Positions 26,788 through 36,967 of a stretch of 64,000 nt of DNA are shown piece after piece. A program made the translations under genes and the position numbers. This stretch comes from Oscillospiraceae bacterium. GTDB taxonomy: Bacteria > Bacillota > Clostridia > UMGS1840 > HGM11507. The stretch spans positions 62,001-126,000 of the forward strand of contig SVKJ01000001.1 of the NCBI GenBank assembly GCA_015068525.1, in the 5' to 3' direction. Every line of letters starts with the position of its first letter. The first letter of the stretch is position 1. A model generated the notes under the pieces. The model made no database searches, had not been told where the DNA came from, and saw only the letters and a list, made by a program, of their open reading frames with translations.

Positions 26788-29148
26788 ATGTATAATGTTA
26801 TTAAAAGAGACGGAAAGATAGTTGATTTTGATCTTTCTAAGATAAGCACAGCCATATATCAGGCGTTTGATGCTTGTCAGAAACAGTATAATAAAGATAT
26901 AATTGATTTTTTGGCTTTAAAAGTAACTGCGGAATTTGAACCTAAAATTGAAGATGGTCATATTGAAGTTGAACATATTCAGGACAGTGTTGAATCCGTG
27001 CTTATTAAAGCAGGCTATGATGATGTTGCAAAAGCATATATTATATACAGACGCCAGAGAGAAAAAATTCGTAACATTAATGCCACAATGGTTGACTATA
27101 AAGCAATTGTGGACAACTATTTGAAAATAAATGACTGGAGAGTTAAAGAAAATTCAACAGTTACATATTCAGTCGGCGGGCTTATTTTAAGCAATTCAGG
27201 TGCTATTACTGCTAACTATTGGTTATCCGAAATTTATGACAGCGAAATCGGAGAAGCACATAGAAATGCTGATATTCATATTCACGATTTATCTATGCTT
27301 ACAGGTTATTGTGCAGGTTGGTCTTTAAAACAGTTAATTCAGGAAGGTTTAGGCGGAGTTTCAGGTAAAATTACATCTTCTCCTGCGAGCCATCTTGCTA
27401 CACTGTGTAATCAAATGGTTAACTTTCTTGGAATAATGCAGAACGAATGGGCAGGAGCACAGGCGTTTTCATCATTTGATACATATCTTGCACCTTTTGT
27501 TAAGGTGGATAACTTAAGTTATAATCAGGTTAAAAAATGTATTGAATCATTTATATATGGTGTAAATACACCAAGCAGATGGGGTACGCAGGCACCATTT
27601 TCCAATATTACTCTTGATTGGGTAGTTCCTAACGACTTATCAGAACTTAACTGTATAGTTGGCGGAAAAGAAATGGACTTTAAATATAAAGACTGTCAGA
27701 AAGAAATGGATATGATTAACAAAGCCTTTATCGAAGTTATGATTGACGGCGATGCTAACGGCAGAGGATTCCAGTATCCTATTCCTACTTATTCCATAAC
27801 AAGAGATTTTGACTGGTCTGATACAGAAAATAACCGTCTGTTATTTGAGATGACATCTAAATACGGTACACCGTATTTTTCAAACTATATCAACTCTGAT
27901 ATGGAACCAAGCGATGTAAGGAGTATGTGTTGCCGTTTAAGACTTGACCTACGTGAATTAAGAAAGAAATCAGGCGGTTTCTTCGGAAGTGGCGAATCTA
28001 CAGGTTCAGTCGGTGTTGTTACAATTAATATGCCAAGAATTGCATTTGTGGCAGAAAATGAAACAGATTTTTATAAACGCCTTGATCATATGATGGATAT
28101 TGCTGCTCGTTCATTAAAAGTTAAAAGAACTGTTATCAGCAAACTTCTTGATTCAGGACTGTATCCATATACAAAACGTTATCTTGGCACATTTGATAAT
28201 CATTTCTCAACTATTGGTCTTGTTGGTATGAATGAAGCATGCCTTAATGCTAAATGGCTTAAAGCAAATCTTACTGAAGAAAAAGCGCAAAAGTTTACTA
28301 AAGACGTGTTAAATCATATGAGAGAAAGACTTTCTGACTATCAGGAAGAATATGGCGACCTTTATAACTTAGAGGCAACACCTGCAGAATCTACTGCATA
28401 TCGTCTTGCCAAACACGACCTTAAACATTATCCAAGTATTATAACAGCAGGGGATAAGGACAAGCCTTATTATACAAACTCTTCACATCTGCCTGTTGGA
28501 TATACAGAAGATATATTCACAGCCCTTGATATTCAGGACGAACTTCAGACACTTTATACATCAGGAACAGTATTCCATGCATTCTTAGGAGAAAAACTTC
28601 CTGACTGGAAAGCAGCGGCAAATTTGGTAAGAAAAATTGCTGAGAACTATTCACTTCCATATTATACACTTTCTCCAACATATTCAGTATGTAAAAATCA
28701 CGGATATATTGCAGGGGAAGAATATAAATGCCCTGAATGTGGGGAAACGACGGAAGTATACAGCCGTATTACAGGATATTATCGTCCTGTTCAGAACTGG
28801 AATGACGGTAAGAGTCAGGAATATTCTGAAAGAAAAGTATACGATATAGAAAATTCACAGTTTAAAGGCGCAAAAAAAGAAGAACAGTCAGTAAAAGAAG
28901 AAAATAACAGTGTATCAAAAAATGACGGTTACTACCTCTTTACTACTGCAACTTGTCCTAACTGTAAAATGGCATCAACATTCCTTGATAAAGCGGGAAT
29001 TTCATACTTGAAACTTTTAGCCGATGAAAATAAAGAGTTTGCAACCGAACTTGAAGTTAAACAGGCTCCGACTCTTGTTCATATAGAAAACGGAAATGTT
29101 TCAAAGTATGCAGGGGTTTCAGATATCAAGAAATTTTTAAAGGCGTGA
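26788..29148 (+). CDS. nrdD: Anaerobic ribonucleoside-triphosphate reductase with C-terminal glutaredoxin-like domain
   Basis: Makes dNTPs from NTPs without oxygen. It has 786 residues: an N-terminal ATP-cone (about 1-95) for allosteric control, the ten-stranded reductase barrel, a zinc site with C648 and C651 in KCPECG, and the glycyl radical Gly663 in RITGYY. From about residue 709 there is an added thioredoxin-fold domain with the redox pair C723-P-N-C726. Thioredoxin reductase is the next gene, so the fused domain is probably the electron donor. The start follows TTAGGAGGGG. Confidence 0.95.
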   Translation: MYNVIKRDGKIVDFDLSKISTAIYQAFDACQKQYNKDIIDFLALKVTAEFEPKIEDGHIEVEHIQDSVESVLIKAGYDDVAKAYIIYRRQREKIRNINATMVDYKAIVDNYLKINDWRVKENSTVTYSVGGLILSNSGAITANYWLSEIYDSEIGEAHRNADIHIHDLSMLTGYCAGWSLKQLIQEGLGGVSGKITSSPASHLATLCNQMVNFLGIMQNEWAGAQAFSSFDTYLAPFVKVDNLSYNQVKKCIESFIYGVNTPSRWGTQAPFSNITLDWVVPNDLSELNCIVGGKEMDFKYKDCQKEMDMINKAFIEVMIDGDANGRGFQYPIPTYSITRDFDWSDTENNRLLFEMTSKYGTPYFSNYINSDMEPSDVRSMCCRLRLDLRELRKKSGGFFGSGESTGSVGVVTINMPRIAFVAENETDFYKRLDHMMDIAARSLKVKRTVISKLLDSGLYPYTKRYLGTFDNHFSTIGLVGMNEACLNAKWLKANLTEEKAQKFTKDVLNHMRERLSDYQEEYGDLYNLEATPAESTAYRLAKHDLKHYPSIITAGDKDKPYYTNSSHLPVGYTEDIFTALDIQDELQTLYTSGTVFHAFLGEKLPDWKAAANLVRKIAENYSLPYYTLSPTYSVCKNHGYIAGEEYKCPECGETTEVYSRITGYYRPVQNWNDGKSQEYSERKVYDIENSQFKGAKKEEQSVKEENNSVSKNDGYYLFTTATCPNCKMASTFLDKAGISYLKLLADENKEFATELEVKQAPTLVHIENGNVSKYAGVSDIKKFLKA

Positions 29149-29152
29149 TAGT

Positions 29153-30058
29153 ATGAATATATATGATATTATAATAATCGGCGGTGGCCCTGCAGGGCTT
29201 ACCGCCGCTGTGTACGGTCTTCGTGCAGGAAAAAAAGTGCTTGTTATTGAAAAAGGTACTTTTGGCGGGCAGATTACATCTTCTCCTAAAGTTGAAAATA
29301 TACCGGGTTTTGTAAGTGTAACGGGAAATGAATTTGCCGAAAAACTTATAGAACAGGCTATGAACTTAGGACTTGACGTTGAATGTTGTGAAGCGTTAGG
29401 TATTATAGACGAAGATATAAAAACTGTAAAAACCGATGAGGGAGATTTTTACGCAAAATCTGTAATTATTGCAACAGGTACAAAGCATAGACTTTTAGGA
29501 ATTGAAAAAGAAGAAGAATTTATTGGTAACGGAATTTCTTTTTGTGCAGTTTGTGACGGCGCATTTTATGAAGATAAAACTGTTGCAGTAATAGGCGGAG
29601 GTAATTCTGCACTTCAGGAAGCAGTTCTTTTATCTGAAACCTGCAAAAAAGTTTATATAGTGCAAAACCTTGATTTTCTTACAGGCGAAAAGAAATTAGC
29701 AGAACAACTTGAGAAAAAAGAGAATGTTGAAATTATTTTAGGTGTTACCGTAAGTAAAATTATTGCAGATAAAGATATAAAAGGTATAATTATAAAAAAA
29801 GAAGCAACAGGCGAAGAAACAACTTTGGATATTGACGGAATGTTTATTGCTGTCGGATTAATTCCTCAGAATGAAATTTTTAAAGATACACTAAAACTTA
29901 ATGACTGGGGTTACGTTGAAGCAAGTGAAGACTGCAAAACAAACCGTGACGGAATTTTTGTCGCAGGAGATTGCAGAACAAAAAGAATACGTCAGGTTGC
30001 AACAGCTGCATCTGATGGCGCAATTGCTGCCCTTGCTGCTTGTGATTATATTAAGTAA
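29153..30058 (+). CDS. trxB: Thioredoxin-disulfide reductase
   Basis: FAD/NADPH enzyme of 301 residues. Visible are the N-terminal FAD motif IIGGGPAGLTAA, the redox pair in CAVCDG (about 131-136), the NADPH motif VIGGGNSALQEA, and the C-terminal FAD motif GIFVAGDCR. It begins four bases after nrdD, suggesting co-translation and a role in recycling the glutaredoxin-like domain fused to NrdD. Confidence 0.93.
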   Translation: MNIYDIIIIGGGPAGLTAAVYGLRAGKKVLVIEKGTFGGQITSSPKVENIPGFVSVTGNEFAEKLIEQAMNLGLDVECCEALGIIDEDIKTVKTDEGDFYAKSVIIATGTKHRLLGIEKEEEFIGNGISFCAVCDGAFYEDKTVAVIGGGNSALQEAVLLSETCKKVYIVQNLDFLTGEKKLAEQLEKKENVEIILGVTVSKIIADKDIKGIIIKKEATGEETTLDIDGMFIAVGLIPQNEIFKDTLKLNDWGYVEASEDCKTNRDGIFVAGDCRTKRIRQVATAASDGAIAALAACDYIK

Positions 30059-30089
30059 AAAAATATCAACTAAAAGTTGATATTTTTTT
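30057..30089 (+). terminator. trxB terminator
   Basis: A 14-bp stem (AAAAAATATCAACT) around AAA ending in a T7 run, directly at the trxB stop codon. Confidence 0.85.
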
Positions 30090-30152
30090 GGGATAAAGGA
30101 AATATAATATTTATAATAATTAAATTATGTTAAAAAAGGAGAAGGTTTTTTA

Positions 30153-30686
30153 ATGTCAAATATATGGCACGATATTTCACCAAAGAGAATAAACGCAGAG
30201 GATTTTATCTGTGTTATAGAAATTTCAAAAGGTAGCAAAAAGAAATATGAGCTTGATAAAGAAACAGGTTACTTACTGCTTGACAGAATTTTGCATACAT
30301 CCACTCATTACCCTGCAAATTACGGTTTTATTCCAAGAACTTACGGAGATGATAATGACCCGCTTGATGTCCTTCTTCTTTGCTCTGAAACAATTGAACC
30401 TATGACTTTAGTCCGTGCATATCCTATTGGAGTTATATCTATGATAGATAACGGAAGAAATGATGAAAAAATTATTGCTATTCCGTTTAATGACCCTTAT
30501 TATAATATCTATAAGGATATTGACGAACTGCCAAAACACGTTTTTGATGAAATGAGCCATTTCTTTGCAGTTTATAAAAATTTAGAAAATAAGGAAACAG
30601 CAGTAAACGAAGTAAGTGATTATAAAACATCACTTGAAATTATTGATAAGGCGATAGAAAATTATATAGATAAGTTTTGTAAATAA
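30153..30686 (+). CDS. ppa: Inorganic pyrophosphatase, family I
   Basis: Hydrolyses pyrophosphate to phosphate. It has 177 residues, typical of the soluble hexameric family. The metal-binding motif GDDNDPLDVLLL is at about residues 70-81, with YPANYGFIPRTYG just before it. AAGGAG precedes the start. It is a single gene with a promoter-like AT-rich upstream region and its own terminator. Confidence 0.93.
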   Translation: MSNIWHDISPKRINAEDFICVIEISKGSKKKYELDKETGYLLLDRILHTSTHYPANYGFIPRTYGDDNDPLDVLLLCSETIEPMTLVRAYPIGVISMIDNGRNDEKIIAIPFNDPYYNIYKDIDELPKHVFDEMSHFFAVYKNLENKETAVNEVSDYKTSLEIIDKAIENYIDKFCK

Positions 30687-30699
30687 TTAAACTATAAAT

Positions 30700-30730
30700 G
30701 GGTAAAGATATATAAAATCTTGCCCTTTTT
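30700..30730 (+). terminator. ppa terminator
   Basis: GGGTAAAGAT pairs with ATCTTGCCC with minor imperfection, followed by a T5 run. Confidence 0.7.
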
Positions 30731-30797
30731 ATTTGACTTATTACATAAAATTTGATATTATAAAAGGTAAGAAAATATATGTTTGAAAGGTAATAAA

Positions 30798-31508
30798 ATG
30801 ATACGTATTGATAAATATTTATCCAATATGGGAAAAGGGTCAAGGAGTGAACTTTCAAAGATTATTAAAAAAGGTTCAGTAACTGTTAACGGAATGGTTA
30901 TAAAAGATACGTCTTTTAAAGTTGATGAAACGAAAGATGTTGTAACTTTTATGGGTGAAGAAGTGACTTTTAAGAAAAACTTATATATTATGCTTAATAA
31001 ACCTAAAGGATATGTAACAGCAACTGAAGATAATTATAATAAAACAGTTCTTGATTTAATAGACGACCCTCTTATTAAAAAAAGAGTTGCACCTGCAGGA
31101 CGGCTTGATATAGATACCGAAGGTTTTGTCTTTTTAACGGATGACGGAGACCTTAACCATTTTATAACAGGTCCGAAATGTCATGTAAGAAAAAGATATT
31201 TAGTTCACTTAAGGGATAAATTAAGTGAAGAAGATATTATGAACTTAGAAAAAGGCGTTACCCTTGATGACGGATATTTAACCAAAGAGGCAAAAGTTAT
31301 CAGGCTTTGCGAAGATAAATGTCTTATAGATTTATATGAGGGAAAGTTCCATCAGGTTAAAAGAATGTTTGAAGCAGTAAATAACCAAGTTATATATTTA
31401 AAAAGAATTATTATCGGCAATCTTATATTAGACGATAATTTAGAACTTGGTAAGTACAGGGAACTTACAAATGAAGAAATAGAATTGATTAAGGGAAACG
31501 AAATATAA
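30798..31508 (+). CDS. rsuA: 16S rRNA pseudouridine synthase, RsuA type
   Basis: It has 236 residues from ATG 30798, which has GAAAGG upstream. The N-terminal S4 RNA-binding domain (IRIDKYLSNMGKGSRSEL) is followed by the synthase domain with the catalytic Asp in GRLDIDTEGF and KFHQVKRM later. It probably modifies U516 of 16S rRNA. RsuA and the related RluE/RluF types are close, so the exact position modified is inferred. It lies 18 bases ahead of tex. Confidence 0.88.
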   Translation: MIRIDKYLSNMGKGSRSELSKIIKKGSVTVNGMVIKDTSFKVDETKDVVTFMGEEVTFKKNLYIMLNKPKGYVTATEDNYNKTVLDLIDDPLIKKRVAPAGRLDIDTEGFVFLTDDGDLNHFITGPKCHVRKRYLVHLRDKLSEEDIMNLEKGVTLDDGYLTKEAKVIRLCEDKCLIDLYEGKFHQVKRMFEAVNNQVIYLKRIIIGNLILDDNLELGKYRELTNEEIELIKGNEI

Positions 31509-31526
31509 AAGGAAAGGAAATATAAA

Positions 31527-33665
31527 ATGGATATTACAAAAGTTTTGGCAGAAGAATTTAAAATTAACTTATGGCAGGTTGAAAACACTGTCGCACTTAT
31601 TGACGAAGGATGTACCATTCCTTTTATAGCAAGGTATAGAAAGGAAAAAACAGGTTCTTTAGATGACCAGCTTTTAAGAGAACTTTTTGACAGGCTTACA
31701 TATCTTAGAAACTTAACCACAAGAAAAGAAGAGGTTATCCGTCTTATAGATGAACAGGGGCAACTTACTGACGAACTTGTTTTAAACATAAATAACGCTA
31801 AAACTCTTACTGAGGTTGAGGATATATATAGACCCTATAAACCTAAAAAGAGAACAAAAGCAACAATCGCAAAAGAAAAAGGTTTAGAGCCTCTCGCAAT
31901 TAAAATTTATCTTCAGAATATATTTGAAGGAGATATTTTGGAAATTGCCAAAGATTATATAGACGAAGAAAAAGAAGTTTTAACAGCCCAAGACGCATTA
32001 GAGGGAGCAATGCATATTATCGCTGAAAACGTTTCTGACAATGCAGAAATAAGAAAGAAATTGAGAAGTCTTATATTAAAAAATGGGCTTATTGAAAGTA
32101 AGAATTCAAAAGAAGAAAATTCAGTATACGAAATGTATTATGACTATAAAGAGCCTGTTTTAAGAGTTGCTAATCACAGAGTTCTTGCTATGGACAGAGG
32201 GGAAAACGAAGGCGTTTTAACTGTTAAAATAACTGTCCCTGAAGAAAATGCACTTGAACTTATATATAACGAAATTATTGTAAATACAGGTAGTATTGGA
32301 TATTCTTATGTAAAAGAAGCGTGTGACGATGCTTATAAAAGACTTATTTTCCCGTCAGTTGAAAGGGAAATGAGAAATTACTTAACCGAAAAAGCACAGG
32401 AAGATGCGATAAAAGTTTTTGCTGTTAATCTTAAAAATCTTCTTATGCAGGCACCTTTTAAAGGTAAAACAATATTAGGTTTAGACCCTGCATACAGGAC
32501 AGGCTGTAAAATAGCAGTTATTGACAAAACAGGTAAAGTTTTAGATACCTGCGTTATCTATCCGACACCGCCTCAGAATAAAGTAGAGGAAGCAAAAAAG
32601 AAAATTCTTTCTCTTATTAAAAAATATGATGTAGATTTAATATCAATCGGTAACGGTACTGCATCAAAAGAATCTGAAATTTTTGTTGCTGACCTTATTA
32701 AAGAAACCGATAAGGAAGTTTACTATATAGTTGTATCCGAAGCGGGAGCATCAGTATATTCAGCATCAAAACTCGGTGCAGAAGAGTTTCCTGAATTTGA
32801 TGTTGCACTAAGAAGTGCAGTTTCAATTGCAAGAAGACTTCAAGACCCACTTGCCGAACTTGTTAAAATTGACCCGAAAGCCATAGGTGTTGGTCAGTAT
32901 CAGCACGATATGAATCAGAAAAGACTTTCAGAATCACTAAAAGGTGTTGTTGAAAACTGTGTTAACTCGGTTGGGGTAGATGTAAATACTGCCTCTCCGT
33001 CACTTTTATCATTCATATCGGGTATAAATTCAACAGTTGCTAAAAACATTTTAACATACAGAGAAGAAAACGGAGAATTTAAAACAAGAAAAGAACTTTT
33101 AAAAGTTCCGAAACTTGGCGAAAAAGCATTTTTGCAGTGTGCAGGATTCTTAAGAATATCGGGTGGAAAGAATATTTTAGATAATACATCTGTTCACCCT
33201 GAAAGTTATGATGCGGCACTTAAACTTTTGGATATTTTAGGATATTCAAAAGACGATATAGGCAATCTTAATGATATAGAAAAAAAGGCAGAAGAATATA
33301 ATAAATCAAAAATATGCGAAGAATTAAATATAGGTTTGCCGACTTTAACTGATATAATTTCAGAACTTAAAAAACCGGGAAGAGATATCAGAGATTCTGC
33401 TCCAAAACCTGAACTTCGTTCTGACCTTTTAGATATTAAAGATTTAAAACCTGATATGCTTCTTACAGGTACTGTAAGAAACGTTATAGATTTTGGTGCC
33501 TTTGTTGATTTAGGAGTACACCATGACGGGCTTTTGCATATCTCGCAAATTTGCGATAAATATATAAAACATCCATCAGAAGTTCTTTCTGTCGGAGATA
33601 TTGTTAAAGTTAAGGTTTTAAGTGTCGATGTGGAAAAAGGAAGAATTTCACTTACGATGAAATAG
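31527..33665 (+). CDS. tex: Tex-family S1 RNA-binding protein
   Basis: It has 712 residues with the standard Tex order: N-terminal helical domain (PFIARYRKEKTG), YqgF/RNase H-like domain (LGLDPAYRTGCKIAVID), a helix-hairpin-helix pair (DVNTASPSLLSFISG), and a C-terminal S1 domain (GTVRNVIDFGAFVDLG). Tex binds nucleic acids and affects transcription; its exact function in clostridia is not settled. It starts after GGAAAGG. Confidence 0.93.
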   Translation: MDITKVLAEEFKINLWQVENTVALIDEGCTIPFIARYRKEKTGSLDDQLLRELFDRLTYLRNLTTRKEEVIRLIDEQGQLTDELVLNINNAKTLTEVEDIYRPYKPKKRTKATIAKEKGLEPLAIKIYLQNIFEGDILEIAKDYIDEEKEVLTAQDALEGAMHIIAENVSDNAEIRKKLRSLILKNGLIESKNSKEENSVYEMYYDYKEPVLRVANHRVLAMDRGENEGVLTVKITVPEENALELIYNEIIVNTGSIGYSYVKEACDDAYKRLIFPSVEREMRNYLTEKAQEDAIKVFAVNLKNLLMQAPFKGKTILGLDPAYRTGCKIAVIDKTGKVLDTCVIYPTPPQNKVEEAKKKILSLIKKYDVDLISIGNGTASKESEIFVADLIKETDKEVYYIVVSEAGASVYSASKLGAEEFPEFDVALRSAVSIARRLQDPLAELVKIDPKAIGVGQYQHDMNQKRLSESLKGVVENCVNSVGVDVNTASPSLLSFISGINSTVAKNILTYREENGEFKTRKELLKVPKLGEKAFLQCAGFLRISGGKNILDNTSVHPESYDAALKLLDILGYSKDDIGNLNDIEKKAEEYNKSKICEELNIGLPTLTDIISELKKPGRDIRDSAPKPELRSDLLDIKDLKPDMLLTGTVRNVIDFGAFVDLGVHHDGLLHISQICDKYIKHPSEVLSVGDIVKVKVLSVDVEKGRISLTMK

Positions 33666-33674
33666 GAGAATATA

Positions 33675-34187
33675 ATGGATACTTATTTGGAATTTATTAT
33701 TAGAAAAAAATATACTTTTGGAAAAATAGTTTTACTCATATTCTTATATACACTTGCATCTGTTCTTTCTGTCGGAGTATTTTTAGTTGCTATTACCAGT
33801 CCTGTTGTAATGCAACTTTCAGGCTTTTTAATTGCACTTTTGTTTTTTGGTGTATGGTTTGTACATAAAAAACTCAGTGTAGAATATGAATATATACTTA
33901 CAAATGATGAACTTGATGTTGACAGAATTGTTGCCAAAAGGTCGAGGAAAAGGCTTGTTACTGTATCCGTTAAGAATTTTGACGAATTCGGACAGGTTGA
34001 AGATAATAGTATCTTTAAAAGAAAAAGAGAATTTAAAGTAGTTTTAGATGCAAGTATCGGAAAGGATAGTATTAACAGATGTTATGCGACATTTTATAAC
34101 AAACATGGTGACAGAATGCTTTTAATATTTAATCCAACAAGTAAAATGACAGATGCTTTTAAAATCTACAACAAAAATATAAAATAG
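33675..34187 (+). CDS. Conserved-looking membrane protein of unknown function
   Basis: I do not recognise this family with certainty. It has 170 residues: a short cytoplasmic start, two membrane segments (about 19-43 and 46-64), then a soluble basic domain of about 100 residues with KRSRKRLVTV. It follows tex by nine bases with GGAGAA as ribosome site and is 10 bases before nnr, so it is likely co-transcribed. No catalytic motif is visible. Confidence 0.75.
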   Translation: MDTYLEFIIRKKYTFGKIVLLIFLYTLASVLSVGVFLVAITSPVVMQLSGFLIALLFFGVWFVHKKLSVEYEYILTNDELDVDRIVAKRSRKRLVTVSVKNFDEFGQVEDNSIFKRKREFKVVLDASIGKDSINRCYATFYNKHGDRMLLIFNPTSKMTDAFKIYNKNIK

Positions 34188-34197
34188 AGGTATAGTT

Positions 34198-35673
34198 ATG
34201 TATTTAGCCTTATCAGCACATATTAAACAACTTGATAAACTGGCAAGTGAAAAATATAATATTCCCGTATCCACTCTTATGGAAAATGCAGGTAAAAGTA
34301 TATTTGAGGAAATAAAAAAAGATAATCTTGGAAATGACTTTTCTATATTTTGCGGAAAAGGAAATAACGGGGGAGATGGCATCGTTCTTTCCAGATACTT
34401 AAAATGTGATGGGAATAATGTGCGCGTATATTTAACCTGTAAGGAAGATGAGTTTAACGAGGTCGTTTTGGAAAAATATCATGATGCCTTAAACTGTGGG
34501 GTGGAATTTAAGGATTTTACTGAACAAGTACCTGAAAATTCAGTTGTTGTTGATGCTCTTTTAGGAATATCTTTAACAGGAGAACCTAAAGGAAATATTA
34601 AAGAAGCAATTGATAGAATTTCAAATCTTAAAAATACAGTTGTATCAGTAGATGTGCCAAGCGGCGTGAGTGCTGATACGGGTAAGGTTTCAAAAAGTGC
34701 TATTAAAGCAGATTATACATATACTTTGGCACTTGATAAAGTCGGGCTTAATGTATACCCTGCAAAATCTTATGTGGGGCAGAAAAAAGTTCTGGATATT
34801 GGCATACCTTATGAATGTGTAAATGAACTTGTATTTAAGAACCATCTTACAGATTCAGAAACTGTAAGAACACTTTTACCGAAAAGAAAGCCTGATTCAC
34901 ATAAAGGAGATTATGGTAAGGTAGGAATAGTTGGCGGAAGTTATGGTATGGCAGGCTCGGTGTGTTTATCTGCTATGGCAGCGCTAAGAATAGGAGCAGG
35001 ACTTTTATACGTGTTTGTTCCTGACGAAATTTTTTCTATTGTATCTTGTAAATTAACTGAAGCAATAGTGGTAAAAGAAAGCGAAATTGCAAATTATTTT
35101 GATAAACTTGATGCTATTGCAGTCGGAATGGGGTATTGCCAGGATTTAAAGAAAAAGCATATAATAAAACAGATAACTCAAAAATTTTCAAAGCCTGTTG
35201 TGTTTGATGCCGGCAGTATCGGATATCTGGCTTTAAATAAAGAGTTAATCAAAAATAAAAAATGCTCTGCAGTTTTAACTCCTCACACAGGGGAATTCTC
35301 CAAACTTATAAATATGGATACAGAGGAAATAAATTTAAACAGAATGTATTTAACTTCAAAGTTTGCTAAGGAATTTAATTCAGTTATACTTCTTAAAGGT
35401 GCATCAACATTTGTTGGAGGAACTGACGGTAATATAAGAATAAATCCTACAGGTAACTCCGGAATGGCTACTGCAGGTTCAGGAGATGTATTATCCGGAA
35501 TAATTGCAGGTCTGCTTGCACAGGGACTTAGTACTTTTGATGCTGCAAGTTTAGGTGCTTATATTCACGGACTTTCAGGTGATTTGGCATCACTTAATAA
35601 AACGGAATATGGTTTAATTGCTTCGGACATAACGCAGTATATTCCTGAGGCTTTAAAACAAATTTTTAGTTAA
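34198..35673 (+). CDS. nnr: Bifunctional NAD(P)H-hydrate repair enzyme
   Basis: It has 491 residues. The N-terminal NAD(P)HX epimerase domain (about 1-205) has FCGKGNNGGDGIVLSR. The C-terminal ADP/ATP-dependent dehydratase domain (about 220-490) has HKGDYGKVGIVGGS, LTPHTGEFSKL and the NPTGNSGMATAGSGDVLSG signature. Together they repair hydrated NADH and NADPH. It lies between the membrane protein and alr, a common clostridial neighbourhood. Confidence 0.93.
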   Translation: MYLALSAHIKQLDKLASEKYNIPVSTLMENAGKSIFEEIKKDNLGNDFSIFCGKGNNGGDGIVLSRYLKCDGNNVRVYLTCKEDEFNEVVLEKYHDALNCGVEFKDFTEQVPENSVVVDALLGISLTGEPKGNIKEAIDRISNLKNTVVSVDVPSGVSADTGKVSKSAIKADYTYTLALDKVGLNVYPAKSYVGQKKVLDIGIPYECVNELVFKNHLTDSETVRTLLPKRKPDSHKGDYGKVGIVGGSYGMAGSVCLSAMAALRIGAGLLYVFVPDEIFSIVSCKLTEAIVVKESEIANYFDKLDAIAVGMGYCQDLKKKHIIKQITQKFSKPVVFDAGSIGYLALNKELIKNKKCSAVLTPHTGEFSKLINMDTEEINLNRMYLTSKFAKEFNSVILLKGASTFVGGTDGNIRINPTGNSGMATAGSGDVLSGIIAGLLAQGLSTFDAASLGAYIHGLSGDLASLNKTEYGLIASDITQYIPEALKQIFS

Positions 35674-35726
35674 ATTTGTTATAATTAAGAAAAAATAAGT
35701 AAATTATAATAAGGGTGAAAGTTGAA

Positions 35727-36881
35727 ATGGATTTTCATAGGTCAAGAACATGGGTTGAAGTCAATCTGGATATTTTTAAAAATAATCTTAAAATTATAAG
35801 AGAACATATTGGAAAAAGCGTTAAACTTCTTGCAGTTATAAAAGCAGATGCCTATGGGCATGGTGCTATAGAACTTGCAAAAATATGCGAAGAAAATGAA
35901 GTCGACCATTTTGCTGTTGCATGTTTACAAGAAGGTATCAAACTAAGAAAAGCAGGAATAAAAAAACCGATACTTGTTCTTTCTTATATTGACTTTAAGG
36001 ATATTGATGAAGTAATCAGGTATGACCTTATCCCTACCGTTTATGATTTTGAATTTCCAGATATTTTAAATCAACACCTTAAAAGTATTAACAAAATTTT
36101 AAAAGTTCATATTAAACTTGATACAGGAATGACAAGGCTTGGATTTGATGCTTCATCTTGTTATGAAACTGTTAAAGAAATCGAAAAAATAAATAATCTT
36201 TCCAATATCGAAGTTGAGGGTATATTTACTCATTTTGCCGATTCTGACAACGAGGACTTGGATTTTTGTGACAGACAGCAGGAACTGTACCTGAATGTTT
36301 TAGGTGCTCTTAATAAAAAAGGCATTGAAATTCCGATAAAGCATACTTGCAACAGCGCAGGTGTAATTGCTTGTAAAGATAAGCATCTTGATATGGTACG
36401 ATGTGGAATTATACTATATGGGTATTATCCCGAAGAGCATTTAAAAAATGTCTTACCTGGCATTAAGCCGTTTCTTACATGGAAAGCGAAAATTTCTCAG
36501 ATACGCGAAGTTTCATCTGATGTTACTGTAAGTTACGGCAGAACAAAAAAGGTTTTAAAAGGTACAAAACTTGCCGTAGTTTCAGTAGGCTATGCAGACG
36601 GATACAGAAGAAACCTTTCAAATGATTTCTATGTTTTAATAAACGGGAAAAAAGCACCGATTACGGGCAGAGTTTGTATGGATCAGATTATAGTTGATAT
36701 AACAGGAATTGCAAATGTTAAAAAGGGCGATGATGTTATATTAATAGGAAAGAGCGGCAAATGTGAGATTACCGCAGACGATATGGCAAAAAAACTTGGA
36801 ACTATAAGTTATGAAATTTTGTGTGATATAGGTAAACGTGTTGAAAGGGTATATTTTGTCGATAATGAGCAAAAAAGGTAA
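35727..36881 (+). CDS. alr: Alanine racemase
   Basis: PLP enzyme that makes D-alanine for peptidoglycan. I start at ATG 35727, with AAGGGTGA upstream, rather than GTG 35715; this gives 384 residues. The PLP lysine is in AVIKADAYGHG (about residue 39) and the catalytic Tyr region is in VSYGRTKK; GYADGYRR follows. Located upstream of a mazE/mazF-like pair, as in Bacillus where alr precedes ndoAI-ndoA. Confidence 0.93.
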   Translation: MDFHRSRTWVEVNLDIFKNNLKIIREHIGKSVKLLAVIKADAYGHGAIELAKICEENEVDHFAVACLQEGIKLRKAGIKKPILVLSYIDFKDIDEVIRYDLIPTVYDFEFPDILNQHLKSINKILKVHIKLDTGMTRLGFDASSCYETVKEIEKINNLSNIEVEGIFTHFADSDNEDLDFCDRQQELYLNVLGALNKKGIEIPIKHTCNSAGVIACKDKHLDMVRCGIILYGYYPEEHLKNVLPGIKPFLTWKAKISQIREVSSDVTVSYGRTKKVLKGTKLAVVSVGYADGYRRNLSNDFYVLINGKKAPITGRVCMDQIIVDITGIANVKKGDDVILIGKSGKCEITADDMAKKLGTISYEILCDIGKRVERVYFVDNEQKR

Positions 36882-36891
36882 ATTTTGATGT

Positions 36892-36920
36892 TTGACTATA
36901 TGTATAAAAAATAGTATAAT
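36892..36920 (+). promoter_or_regulatory. Promoter of the toxin-antitoxin pair
   Basis: TTGACT at 36892-36897 and TATAAT at 36915-36920 have a 17-base spacer. It gives the toxin-antitoxin pair its own promoter, independent of alr. Confidence 0.75.
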
Positions 36921-36967
36921 GATTTTACAAAGAATTATCTCTAAAAAAATAAAGGGAGGAGATAACA

